Shown here: positions 10,614 to 21,434 of the stretch, piece by piece
How positions within the stretch are numbered: the first letter of the stretch is position 1
Layout of the letters: each line of letters starts with the position of its first letter
Source: Adiantum capillus-veneris
Taxonomy: Eukaryota > Streptophyta > Polypodiopsida > Polypodiales > Pteridaceae
DNA: 64,000 nt
Direction: 5' to 3'
Assembly: GCA_014529385.2 (NCBI GenBank)
Contig: CM043968.1
Coordinates: forward strand, 30,415,013 to 30,479,012
Notes under the pieces: generated by a model
The model's input: only the letters and a program-made list of their open reading frames with translations
Told to the model about the DNA's origin: nothing
The model's database searches: none
Position numbers and translations under genes: made by a program

Positions 10614-10968
10614 GGACTAAGTGGCACGGGCATGGGAGGGTGGGATGTACGGCCGGGGGATTGTGGGTCGTAGATCTGGAATGCGGGTACCATAGATTAC
10701 TTTTGTAAAAAGTAATTCAGGGTACCCGAGTTTTGAAAGTAATCTAGGGTACCCACTTTTGCGGGCGTGGGTTTTGAACCCGTGACCTCACCCATGAGAG
10801 GCGTTGTGAAACATGGGGGCCGAATTTACTTAAAACATGTATGCACAAGGGCGGCAGCCAAAAGTAATCTAGGGTACCCTAGATTACTTTCGACGCCGCC
10901 ACTGGGATCTACGGCCCACAATGCCCTCGACGTTGATCCCACCCTCCCATGCCCGTGCCACTTAGTCC
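10614..10968. repeat. Large inverted repeat (hairpin)
   Basis: Arms 10614-10676 and 10906-10968. The outer 32 bp of each arm (10614-10645 and 10937-10968) are perfectly complementary, containing CTAAGTGGCACGGGCATGGG on the left arm; the inner 31 bp pair imperfectly. The loop of about 229 bp holds four GGGTACC/GTAATC modules and a segment whose complement includes GGTTCAAAACC, resembling an RNA polymerase III B box. Confidence 0.88.
10861..10890. repeat. Perfect 30-bp palindrome
   Basis: Half-site AAAGTAATCTAGGGT followed by its exact complement. Related half-sites lie at about 10688-10703, 10711-10733 and 10737-10762, so the palindrome belongs to a cluster of GTAATC..GGGTACC modules confined to this hairpin loop. 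Confidence 0.95.
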
Positions 10969-11149
10969 GGGGTGGGGGGTGGGGGGAGGGGTCAGAAGCA
11001 AACCAAGCTTTTTCTTCCATGCACTGGCACTTGATTCATCTCATTGCCGTCGTGCACTGTGAACATGCATGTTGACGTGCGTGCGTATCACTGATTGCCA
11101 GTGCGTTGGGAAGTTGTGCCGCCGCCCATTGTGAACTCGCCCTTACTCT

Positions 11150-11213
11150 AGATGTAGGCATTCTATAAGATGGAAGAGAGGACGCCTCTGGAGGTAGGTT
11201 GTAAGGTATACTT
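11150..11213. repeat. Short segment duplicated from 2350-2580
   Basis: CTCTAGATGTAGGCAT and then about 42 bp beginning CTATAAGATGGAAGAGAGGA match 2352-2366 and 2527-2569, with one or two changes in the longer block. Both copies lie beside Harbinger-family ends, so they may be remnants of one duplicated or preferred insertion locus. Confidence 0.6.
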
Positions 11214-11474
11214 TAAAGTATGTCAATTTTTTTTGAATTTTTGAAAAATAAGAGTATATTTTTCACTCCATGATGATGATGAGGGGGATGCTCATTGTCA
11301 AGTGCCAGGTTTGAAGGTTTGAGCCCCTTTTGTGTAAGCTTATATTGTCACAAACAAACATATACCCTTTTGCATAAACTACACATAGTCTCATATAAGC
11401 TACGTCTTTCTATGCTTATACATGCCAAATGCAACTAGAAACATTAAAACTCACTAACAGGCCATTCAACTACA

Positions 11475-12066
11475 TTACAACACATTACCTAACCATACAT
11501 GGCACCACCGAGTCCACCTGTATGCTAATGTGAAACCCTGTAAATGACACCCCCACCAATAGGAACCTTCAGCTAGTATCCCAAGTGCAAGAGTGAATGC
11601 TGGTAGCTTGAATGTGGTAGTCTTCATATCTCCTTTATTCTCCCTACCACTAGGAAGTATCTGTGCAACAAAGACGGGCAATGTCGCAATTATGCTTACA
11701 AATAGGAGAACAAGATAACTCTTTAATGTTTCTAATTGATTCCTAGTTTGCAACACCACAAGATAGTGGAATAGTTTCTCACCTCGTGTCTCGTCAAGCT
11801 CTAGCTTGCTTGCCTTCTTCTTTAGCCCTCCCAAGTTCCCTTCATTTTGGCATGGACACGTACCCTTACCTTCCTTTTCTCCATAATCCCCATGCGGATG
11901 GGAGTGCTATAGGTGTTACAAGGCGACTATAAGCAATGAATGTAGAGGCTTTGTAGAGGCACTGGTTATTGTGGAAGGCAACCATCAGACATTCATCACC
12001 ATATCTATGATTGCTATGTTGAGTATCACTCATTGTAGGATTTGCGATATGTTCTATGGGGGGCAA
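11475..12066 (-). CDS. Unrecognised ORF pair, membrane-like
   Basis: Two adjacent - strand frames, 12066-11866 (66 residues) and 11834-11475 (119 residues). The second has a hydrophobic segment (SYLVLLFVSIIATLPVFVAQ) and a Trp/Tyr-rich end (LAEGSYWWGCHLQGF). The first ends at a GGAAG|GTAAGG sequence that resembles a plant splice donor, so the two could be exons of one degraded gene. A faint resemblance to plant membrane proteins of the DUF599 kind was considered but could not be established. It may be a gene fragment or chance. Confidence 0.25.
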
Positions 12067-12086
12067 TGTGTCCAGACTCCATTGGA

Positions 12087-12156
<70 letters not shown>
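12087..12156. repeat. (TG)n(AG)n compound microsatellite
   Basis: About 12 TG units pass directly into about 22 AG units. Confidence 0.95.
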
Positions 12157-12158
<2 letters not shown>

Positions 12159-14012
12159 TTCTTCACTCTGAAACACTATTGTAATCCAGCCTCTTGAGAG
12201 ACTAGCAATGGAGGTTACAACTAGACATGAGTAGCAAAAGTAACAAGAGACATCGGACCTTGTGATCTTGGAAGTTAGCCCATGGCAACATCAATGTGAT
12301 TGCCATGCAAGATTTGTGAGATTGAGACCCAACACTGCTTAGAATTAAAGTGTAAACTTGAAAGAATGCGAGATGAAAACCCTCATGTTAAAGAGACTTA
12401 GATTAGGTGCCATTAGTGTTGAGGAAAAATCAATTTCACAAATTAAATTACTTTAGAATAGATCCAAAGAAGAAATTTTCCAAAATAACCAATTTTTTTT
12501 GCATTTTAACTCTATTTTCCTAAGTTTTCAAAAAAAGTTCCCCCCCCCCCCCCCCCCCTTCAACTGTTGTTTTGATTTTCCAACCACCAATTGAAGGCTA
12601 ACTTGAGGCACACTTTTCCTGAACACTGGGCACCATATTTGAAACATCAAAATTTATGCAAATGGGGACTTTTTACCCTACCCAGTGTCGCTATGCCTTG
12701 GTGTACCATGACCAATGTGGGCCTTAATCTTTTTTTTTTGGGGGGCGGGGGTTTACTGAAGGATTTGGGGGACCCATGGGACCCCCACACACGTTTCTAA
12801 CTGACATCCATTGCAAGGACGATTACTTCAAGCACCTACACATTCTCCACCTAGTAGCAGGACAAAGTGTAGCCAATGCTTGAACCAACTTCAATAACCA
12901 TGCTCTATTTGCACAACTTTCACACACCCTGCACTTCCCCGCATGTGTTTTGTGCTCATTCTGCCCAACATGCGTCCATAATCTCCTACCTGAGTGCACA
13001 AGTGTGCACGAAGATATGGCTCTCAAGCCTTTGTACTCCACCTTTCAAGAGTCTGTCTTTCTTCTATAGGCATGCTACGGGTTCAAGTGCTTGTGTATTG
13101 GTTGGGGTGAAAAATGCTACGCACAATGCAGCTTCTTGCCAAGCTTTTTAGCTAGTGCAAGCTGATGCAGGTGTTACTCAATGCTTGTCCCATTATCTAC
13201 CTATCTTTACTTTCTCTATCTTTTTGCCTTCTACTAGGCAAGACTACTACAATATAGCTGATTGAGTTGTTGTAAGGAGGTTATGAGTGGATTTTCAAAG
13301 AAACCAACACGCAGCTTTGACGTGTCTGATTCCTTCTTTGACTTGGCTTGCTTTGACAAGTTTGATTCTTTCTTTAACTTGAGTTCCTACTCTGTACATG
13401 CTTGCAAAAATGTGGTATTCAAGAAACCAAGCATGGTGTAATGTAGATTTGTGCTATGGTATATGTGGTCAAACAAATGTAGCATAAAAATGTGTTTTTC
13501 CATCTTCTGACAACTTTTCATCTAACTCTACAGATATTTGCAAGAAACTTTCAAGATCAATGTTGCAAACTACATGCTATCCATCTAAGGAAATGTTGGA
13601 TGAAGGGAATCTAGAAAGAGTGTCAATAACTTTACCTCTCTCATGAGTATCCTCCTTCTACGCTTGCACCTCATTCATGTGCATGGCCTCCCCTTTGCTA
13701 GTCAATCAACTACAATAGTACTAGTTTGACTCATTGATTTTATTCACACAATAAAGATGAGATGCTTGAGTCATATGTGATTGTGGGACAATTTCAGCCA
13801 TCATATTGTTGCCCTTGGGCTTGCCCCTACTCCTCCTCTGTATCTGATGTTGGATTCTACTCCTCCTCTACCTTCTCCAAAGGGTGATGGGACTTGCTAT
13901 ATGGTAAGCTATTCAAAGCTCCTTGTGATCATCTTCACCTACTAAATTCTCACCATTTTTCAGCAACTTGTGTCCTCACCTTGAAATGTTGTAACATGGC
14001 AGGCTTAGCAAG
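12157..14012. other. Non-coding stretch, left flank of the gypsy insertion
   Basis: No coding region or element end is recognised. It contains a poly-C run at about 12540-12558, a T8-G run near 12729-12745, and a weak 40-bp imperfect tandem (CTTTGAC..GATTC..TTTCTTT) at about 13315-13385. Confidence 0.55.
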
Positions 14013-14017
14013 GGTAG

Positions 14018-14965
14018 TGTCAGTCGGCTGCCAAGCCTCACAAGCGAGAACCATGGACATAAAAATTGTCAATCTGTGGGACGTAGCCGGCCTGACTAGT
14101 GCATGGAGGCTATAAGAGATAGATAAGATCTCAGAAAACCCAAGTTTAAGCCGTTCCTACCTATCTCAGTCTCAAATGTGTGTCAGACATCAAAAGCTAC
14201 TTTCCTTATCGCAAGCTTGATCCGATAATTTGGCATAGCTACGAGTCTCTAAATGCAATGAAACTTTATGCCTAGCATGAACAGAGTATCCTTTACGCTC
14301 TTGAATACTCAAATGTCATTTCTGACACTTGGAAAAAATCATGCCTAAGATAAACAGCCTAATTTAGGTCAGTGAGTTTTGGCGACAGAAGCACTCTAAA
14401 GCTTCCTCTAGATGTGCTCTACCTATTCCTAAGGTCAAAAACCAGTTTTGGTGCGCGTATTGTGCATAGGGAGCAAAATCAGCTTGTAGACAGCACGACT
14501 ACAATCACACTTTCATCGCGAGAAACTTATGTTGAATGGAAGAGCTTTCACTTGCGAACGCGTTGGCATGATCAGAATAGCAATGCAACACCGTACGAGA
14601 GAGACACAAAGAATCAAAGAAACAGTAGACTCACGTTGAGCTTCTGCAGCAAACGCTTACTTTCATTATCCAAAAACTTAGGTTTTTAATTACAAAAGTT
14701 TTCTTTTATACCTTAGCCAAGGTTCAAAGAATGAATTCCTAGCTATTTGAGCTCAATACAAAGCTTAAAAACTGCATATGATTACAAACTTGGAGGCCCT
14801 CAACCCCTTTAGAGTCATTGGCCAATCAATAATATTACAATGGCTTGGACTTTGCGGGATTTTTCAATGATAAAAAGGGATATAATACAATTAATTGGAT
14901 TTAAAAAATAATTGGTGTCCCTTTTGATGCTCTTTCTCTAGCTCTTGTTAGCTGAGCGGCTAACA
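14018..14965 (-). repeat. Gypsy 3' LTR, 948 bp, full length
   Basis: Reads TGTCAGTCGGCTG at its left edge and GGCTAACA at its right edge on the + strand (TG..CA). Its first 90 bp and last 280 bp match 30387-30764; the central 570 bp or so are missing from the other copy. Confidence 0.9.
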
Positions 14966-14985
14966 TTACCCCCTCCTTGCCTGTG
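14966..14985 (-). promoter_or_regulatory. Gypsy polypurine tract
   Basis: The complement reads GGCAAGGAGGGGGTAA immediately before the 3' LTR, the expected plus-strand priming site for reverse transcription. Confidence 0.8.
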
Positions 14986-15699
14986 TTGTCCACGACACAG
15001 CTGCTACTTAGGGTGCTAAGTAGTGGTCGGGCTTCCTTACCGCTGTCCTTTGTGCGTGTTGCTCGAGACCTTCTTGGTATCTAAGATGGAGTTTTTTATC
15101 TTTGGTGGACATAAACTACATGGTTACTTTATTTCTTTGCTCACTGCGGAGTAATTGACAAATCTTGCCCCCAGATGGGGCCAAAGATCTAGGACTAATA
15201 AGTGAAGAAGCTCGTGTAGAATGCTTCTTCAAATGTGTGCATATAGTAGGATGGTAGAAACATCACCCTAAAATAAAATCCATGAAGCACCTCTTCTGAG
15301 GGCTGGCCTGATAAATCATAGCATCAACCCTTGGTGCCTTCGAGAAAGGACATCCATGTTGCATTTGTTTGCTCAGCACGGTGAAAAGTCTGCAAACAGG
15401 TTAGGAGCATTTTTGCAATCTTTACCAGCATGATGCATGCTAAATCCAAAATTTTGCAAAATAGATGAATGGTAAAAGACAATGTTTCCACCATGTATGC
15501 TTTTGTGGGTTGGTTATTTGAAGGTGGTGGAAACCTGGGGTAGTTGAGCCAAGTAGGCCGCTTTTGCTGGAGGAGAGAATGTTACTACCAACTTTGGATT
15601 CTTGGTACCGAGACTGCACAGGATCTTGTTTGATATGTGTTGGTGCATTTGTATACAAAATAAGATACATCGGATGCCAGGCTTTAGCTAGATCTCCCG

Positions 15700-18360
15700 C
15701 CATTTGGGATGTGCCAGTGTTGGGTCGGCTTGGAAATCTTTGAGTAAACTCTCTTTGATTTGGAGTACTTCAAATTTTATGAGAGGAAAGAGTAGAGCTT
15801 GTTGATGCCATCCCTCATTGATATCTGATGGTGGGAAGAGGTTGACATTGATGGAACACAGTATCCGCTCTCCCCACTGCATGGCTTCCTTCTAGATGGT
15901 CTCGGTCTCCTCTTCGACCTGCTTCTTTAATGCCACTTCTTCCTTAGCCGTTAAGCTTTTAGGTTGAGAAAAGGGTCCAACTTCATCATGAGAAATATCT
16001 GGTTTGGGAATACTGGCTTCTTCAATGACAGCTGCTTGAAATTCCATAAATTGTAGGGTATCTTTATCTTGCATTGTGGAATCTACATGTTCTTCCTCTG
16101 GTGTGGTGGCATGTATCGTGGTAGCTGCTTGATATTTGTTGGTCAATTTCCTGTTGATGTCTCTCCTCCCGCTGCATAAACCCGATGGAGAGCTCTCTTC
16201 TCTGCATTTGCTCTAGCTTCAACTCCATCTCAAGGTCTTTAACTTTCTGTTCCATTGCTTTATATGCCTGATCTGTGCTCTGTAGTGTGGCTACTGTAGG
16301 ATTGTCCTTGAGCTGGTTTAACAATGTATTTTGCTCTTGGCACCTGGCTTCTGACTGTGCCAACTGGTTCTTTGCAATGTTGAGCTAAATTTGTAGCCGG
16401 CTGATTGTTGAAGAAGACTCTTGTGGAGCTGAGGTGACCGTTGTGACTTGTTGCTCTTGCTGCTGATTCCTTACTTGGAGAGCTTCCAAATCCGCCTACT
16501 GACTTTGCAGTTAGTTCAGCCAGTTCCTTGTCTTTAAATTCCATGTCTTCTTTGCATGATTCGACATAAACATTGGCCATGTTGAGCCTTTCATCCGAGA
16601 GCCGCAGTTGCTTTTACAAACTATGGAGTTGTTGGTGGCAAGCATATATCTCATTGTTCATTTTGTTCACCACATAATGTGCATATTGGGCATATTCATA
16701 TATTTCCTCCAGACTCTCCAACCTTCTTGTGTTTCTTGCTTCAAGTTGATCCATTTGTGTGTCATGAGCCTTAGTGACTGGCTCATCTGATTGGTTGGCT
16801 TGAGTACTTGATGTCTCTATTGGGCTAGCTAGTTCATCCACTTGCTCATTGCAGTTTCTATGGGCGGTTATGTTTCTGGTTCCATATTGCTAGCAATGGG
16901 AGTGTCTCCTCTGGTTGTGGTTGTGTTGTGCCCTTTGGCTGTGGTGGTCCACTTGGAGGAGAGAAGTGTGGAACCTCTTCAGCAAGGTTGACTTGTTCTT
17001 TAGGTGAGTCCTCTCTAGGAGGCGGTGTATCATCTTCTTCTCGTGCCTTGACCTGCTCTCGTTGACATTCTTCTTTGTGATAGAGATATTCTAAGCCAGC
17101 TCGAGGATCAACCTTCACATCATCGAACATTGGGTGTTTCTTTTTGGAGATGGTTTCCATTTCTCCTCAAAATCCCCTTTGAGTCCTCAGTCCAACTCAA
17201 AAGCTACCTTCTCTCTTTCTACTCTTGCTGCTTTGTGGGCTATTTCTTCTGTTGCTACTACAAGTCATGGTCACTTTGTGGCTTTTGTGTCATCTCTTTG
17301 CTTTCCCCTTTTCTCTTTTCTTCCTTTCGAGAGAGTGTCTTCCTCCGCCGTCTCTTCTTCTTCCTTGTTGCTTTTCGCAGCTCTTACTGCAGTAGCTGTT
17401 TCATGGCTAGGGACATCGGCTAGTCTTGTCCTTAGTCTTGTCCTCACTGGTGGAGCTCTTGTCTACACTTCTTCTTCTTCACATTAGTCTTTTTCAGTAT
17501 CCATAGATTTTGCTATGGGATAGGTGGTAGATGCTCTATCTGGCCTATAGCATCGTAACCAATCTGTGTTAACACTTTTGGATCTCCCAAGAAGGTGATG
17601 TTATCTGGATTTTTCACATGAGGGAGAGTTGTATGAATATATTGAGCAGGTCTACTTCTGTCACACCTTCTCTCTTAGTGGCCTGTGTGAATGCAAATTC
17701 CATGACATGATTTGAAATTGTGTATTTGGGAAATCTTTTAGCAATGAAATGAAAGTACTGATGATAGAGATGAAGTGCCCACTCTATCCTCTTTCCTTTA
17801 GATCCAAGAAGGAGGTTGACCGACTGGTGAAAATGCTAGCTGTGGGAAACCCTCAGTTTCTCACGAGTTTTCCTCCTCTTTGCAACTTTAGGTCTTCAAA
17901 CCTTGTCCTCTGTGATGTGCACCTCTATTGTAGAGTCATTCAAATATGAGATGGTTTTTCTTCATTCTTTTGTGATGCTATGTAGGAGCTCATAAGCCCT
18001 CTTGTAGTCTACACCACAAGGCTCCAGTTCAAGGTAGTCTTTAAGGACAATTCTTTTCCCAAAGTGGCCTGACAGCCTCTTCTTTGACAAGATCTTGAGC
18101 TTCCTTTGGCAACATATGAACTTCCACTTTAGATCCGTGTGCGCTTTTGAATGAGCCATGGTATATAGTGACATGCTGAATTTCTAGCTGTTCTTTTGAC
18201 AACTAGGTGACATTTGCTTCCTTCATGGAGTCTTCTTCTAACTGGTATGGTGGAAGCTCAACAAATTTTTCCTTCATGGATTTCTTCTTTGGAGCTCCCG
18301 AGGTAGATGAGAGTGAACGTGGCAGGGCATCATCCAATTCATTGGTCATACCAAGTTAGG
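15700..18360 (-). pseudogene. Coiled-coil ORF in the 3' part of the gypsy element
   Basis: Broken - strand frames that read as one degraded protein. About 18360-17962 holds an acidic/basic N-terminal part (ELDDALPRSLSS, PKKKSMKEKFVELPPYQLEED) and GKRIVLKDYLELEPCGVDYKRAYELL. 17160-16858 is Pro/Glu-rich (METISKKKHPMFDDVKVDPR). 16841-15892 is Gln/Glu/Lys-rich and predicted coiled coil (DQAYKAMEQKVKDLEMELKLEQMQRRELS, CKEDMEFKDKELAEL). It lies between pol and the 3' LTR, where Athila/Tat-type elements often carry extra genes. No transmembrane or envelope-like feature was seen. The function is unknown, and many stops and frameshifts disable it. Confidence 0.6.
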
Positions 18361-18429
18361 AAGTTCCAATTGGATAGAAAAACCAATAAGGAAGAAGTGA
18401 GCTCCAAAAAGCACAATCGTGGCAAAATT

Positions 18430-18451
18430 TATCTTAGGTGCGCCTAAGATA
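18430..18451. repeat. 22-bp palindrome, copy 1
   Basis: Arms TATCTTAGG and CCTAAGATA around a 4-bp centre TGCG. Member of a family of five 22-bp sites found only inside this gypsy element. Confidence 0.9.
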
Positions 18452-18720
18452 CAGATGGGTGCAAGTGTATGTAGACTGGCATCAAAATGAATGCATGGAA
18501 AATGTATGGGTTGTTGGTGATACGCAAGAAGTTTGATAGCTTTTGGACTCTTGTGGTGATAATTGTGCACAAATTTGTGTTCGCTTTACCGCTTTTAGAG
18601 CTTTTGGTGACTGATAGGGTATATTGTGCCAAACTTGAAGAAACTTTTCAGGGTGCTTTATATGACCATTGTAGACATATCTCTGTCTTCACATTGCAAG
18701 TCAGGTCCCTGCAACATTTC

Positions 18721-18742
18721 TATCTTAGGCGTGCCTAAGATA
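18721..18742. repeat. 22-bp palindrome, copy 2
   Basis: Arms TATCTTAGGC and GCCTAAGATA around GT, the best-paired member of the family. Confidence 0.9.
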
Positions 18743-18998
18743 AAAATGTTTGGTTTGTACAAATTTTGTGCTTCTGGCACCTTGATCGGTGGTGGAGGGT
18801 TGATTGTTGATGTCTCATAAAGTTGGGTTTTGAGTTGACATGCTAAAAGTCAGTTTTGGAGTACTTGAGTCTATTTGGTGCGGTAAGAGAGTAGTTGTGC
18901 ATGAAATGAGTGTACCAGTGTGATGTGGGCTCTGTGAGGATTAGGGGAATCATGCCAATGTGAAAGTGTATGCAAAATATGCTTCCATCCTAGCATAT

Positions 18999-19020
18999 TA
19001 TCTTCGATGCACCTAAGATA
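18999..19020. repeat. 22-bp palindrome, copy 3
   Basis: TATCTTCGA..ACCTAAGATA; the outer bases extend the pairing to TTATCTT/AAGATAA. Confidence 0.85.
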
Positions 19021-19387
19021 ATTTTTACAAATTAATGCAACTTAGGCCCTAATCTTGCCCCATATAGCTTCTACTAATTTTTTGTTGTCACCGATTAGGT
19101 TGAAAATTCCCTTTGGAGCCGAGCTTGACTTGGATTCATTAATCACTAGTTGTCTGCCCACTGAAGGTTAGTAAATCTCCAATGTAAGGTATAGAGTGCT
19201 CCCTTTGAGTTTGAGGTTAAACGGATCAATATTTTGCGTTGTGGTGCAAAATGTCACTTTGCGGTAAGGATATGGTCATTTTGCTGTTCCTTGATGACTG
19301 GGCCTCCAATGCACCCCTAACTCTCCAGAATTGCCTAACATGATGGTCCCAACACCTATGTGAAATCTGGTCCAAATCTGGGTTCTC

Positions 19388-19409
19388 TATCTTCAGCGTG
19401 CCGAAGATA
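19388..19409. repeat. 22-bp palindrome, copy 4
   Basis: TATCTTCAG..GCCGAAGATA. The C at position 7 and the G opposite it change together, keeping the pair (CTTC/GAAG instead of CTTA/TAAG). Confidence 0.85.
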
Positions 19410-20809
19410 CTAGGTCAGTTTTTTTGACACTTTTTGCATCTACGACCCTAGCAATGTGTTGCCCTATTAGTCAAGAGCCTCTGGTTCACTTTTGGTGCAA
19501 TATGGAGGGTGTGGCCGGTGTTAGTGGTTTCGATCCCGAAATTTCCCAAATTGGTATGTGTTGTTGTGCCTCCTACTGCTTGTGTGGTTGACAATGTGAT
19601 ATTCAAAATGCTTCTAGACATAGTTAGGAACTTACCCCTCATGGCTGGAGTGAGTAATAGCTGACAAGCAGGGTGTACAAGTGCGTGGAAGGTTGCCAAA
19701 ATCCATAACCCAGAGCTCTCTCTCTAAAGTCTAGAATGCAAATGAGAGGAAAAATTGCTCAAGGGACTATACATACCTGGACTTTTCCGACACCCCTTGT
19801 CCAATGCCTACCCGATGAGCTTAATAGGCCTTATAGTGTACTCCCAAATCAAAAATCTCTGAAAATTGACATCCATGGACCTTTAATTTGTCGCATTTTG
19901 TGCTGGACGATTAGTGAATTGGAGTGACCGTCGAGATTTTTTATCGAAATTGCTTCGAAATTTCTATGGCTTTTCCAAATCTGGCGTTTGAAGTTGGAAT
20001 CCAATTTTGACATTCTTGCTTATTATTATTTATTTATTTGGCTTTTATTAGCTTTTATTAGCAAAAATTAAAGGAAAATTAACTAGACTGCTTAAAAAAA
20101 TCCATCGTATACTTTAAAATACTAAAACACTTCTAATTTTATTATTTGGCCATATTTTTGTGGATTGCTCCATTTTCATAATGATTTTGAGCAAAAAACA
20201 CACAATATAAGTAAAAATTGCACTATTTATGGCTTTGGTAATTATGTACAATATATACACATATCGAGGGATAAACATTCCCCAATCATCATGTTACAAT
20301 GGCAATCGGATAATTTATTCAAGAAAGATCATACGTTAGCACACAATTACTTCAAAACATTGCCCGTATCTTTTCCAGTATGCTTTGTCCATTTTCAGAT
20401 CGTCTACCCCCTTACTTGCTTTAGTCCACCAAAACAATAGAGTATTCTGGTTGTGCATTGCGTAGGTTACAAAGTCGTGTCTATGCATGGCTCTCATTGG
20501 CCCTATAATGCTATTGATGTCAATGCAGTTAAACACGCTATGTTGTGCAAGAGGTGGGTCTTGAGTATCATACTCAAGGGTTTCTGTTGGCAAGATATGT
20601 TGTGATTGAACTCTCTTGAAGAGTAAATCGTATAGCACTTGAGCACGTTCTTTTATGGTGCGATATGAACCGTCTGTTGTGTGATGACTAGAAACTGGTG
20701 GGTCCAATCGTGGTTGGTGGTTTGACTTTAGGTATCCACTTGTACCTGATGGAGGTTGGCTTGAGTTGCGATGGGGTCTTTGGTACTGAGTTGCACATTT
20801 CTTCTTTGG

Positions 20810-21434
20810 TTACCATATCCATTTCATCTTTAGTAGTGGTAGTTCCTGTTGAAAAGATGCATACAATTGTTTTCCCTTAGGGTTTTTGGTGGTGCATAGC
20901 AATCTTTTGGGCACCCAAATTTGATGAGATTGGTTGAAAAGATGACTTTTGGTTATCCAAACTTGCATCGTACCTTGCATTGGTGGAGTAGTAGAAGTCT
21001 TTATTGGAGCTATAGTTGTAATTGTAGTTGATGACTCATGCTTGTTTGATCGGGAATCACCCAAAGCTTCTTTCCATTCCTCTTTACTGTATGAAAATGG
21101 TATTTTTAGTTGTCCTCCTTTGAGTGTGAGTTCCAAATTTTGGCATCCCAATCCTGAATTGCTCTGTAGGTTCTCATCCATGGAACACCTAGTATTAGTT
21201 CCTCATTCATGTGTTCATCCGCTGCTATACATATGACAGTATGTGGGCAAGAGAATCCATGAACCATAATATTCAAGTTGATCTTCCCTAAAGTTGGAGT
21301 GACGCTCTTGTTGCAACCCTTGACCGTGGCTTGACAATACTCAGGTGGTTGAGTAGTTGCTTTGCAATAAGTGGAATAGTTGACAACATTGACTCAGGAT
21401 TTTGTATCTGCTAAAGCTTTGACTTTGTAATCAT
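20810..21434 (-). pseudogene. Second retropepsin-like domain, behind the integrase
   Basis: Directly after the integrase tail the - strand reads VKALADTKS, a stop, then VNVVNYSTYCK...HTVICIAADEHMNEELILGVPWMRTYRAIQDW. This has the layout of a retroviral-type aspartic protease: DTGS-like active site (here DTKS), a middle beta region, and the hydrophobic-hydrophobic-Gly motif followed by P-W-M (LILGVPWM). The element's ordinary protease lies at 25842-26115 with DSGS and ILGRPFM. After IQDWDAKIW the frame shifts by one and continues as ELTLKGGQLKIPFSYSKEEWKEALGDSR. The Lys in the active site and the TGA stop make it inactive. A protease-like domain 3' of integrase is not the standard gypsy order. 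Confidence 0.65.

Larger units (their letters stand above)
10140..11148. mobile_element. Rearranged non-autonomous Harbinger relative
   Basis: Shares several blocks with the ends of the element at 2779-6509. 10299-10440 matches 2868-3004 in direct orientation (the GAGGGTGGAA, TTTTCTTCCGCC and GTGTGAACATTGGG blocks). The complement of 10140-10300 matches 2784-2940, making an inverted copy of the left end. 10550-11148 matches the right-hand non-coding end, finishing CCCATTGTGAACTCGCCC before a TTA. The coding region is absent. The left boundary and a matching TTA on that side could not be fixed. A separate hairpin-forming insertion sits inside at 10614-10968. Confidence 0.7.

Noticed and set aside
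10745-10800. tRNA gene on the - strand
   Set aside because: Only a B-box-like GGTTCAAAACC is present; no A box, acceptor stem or anticodon arm could be folded.
17130-17487. Overlapping + strand frames of about 100 residues, Phe/Ser-rich
   Set aside because: They are the complement of the Glu/Lys-rich - strand coiled-coil ORF of the gypsy element; the composition is what an antisense shadow would give.
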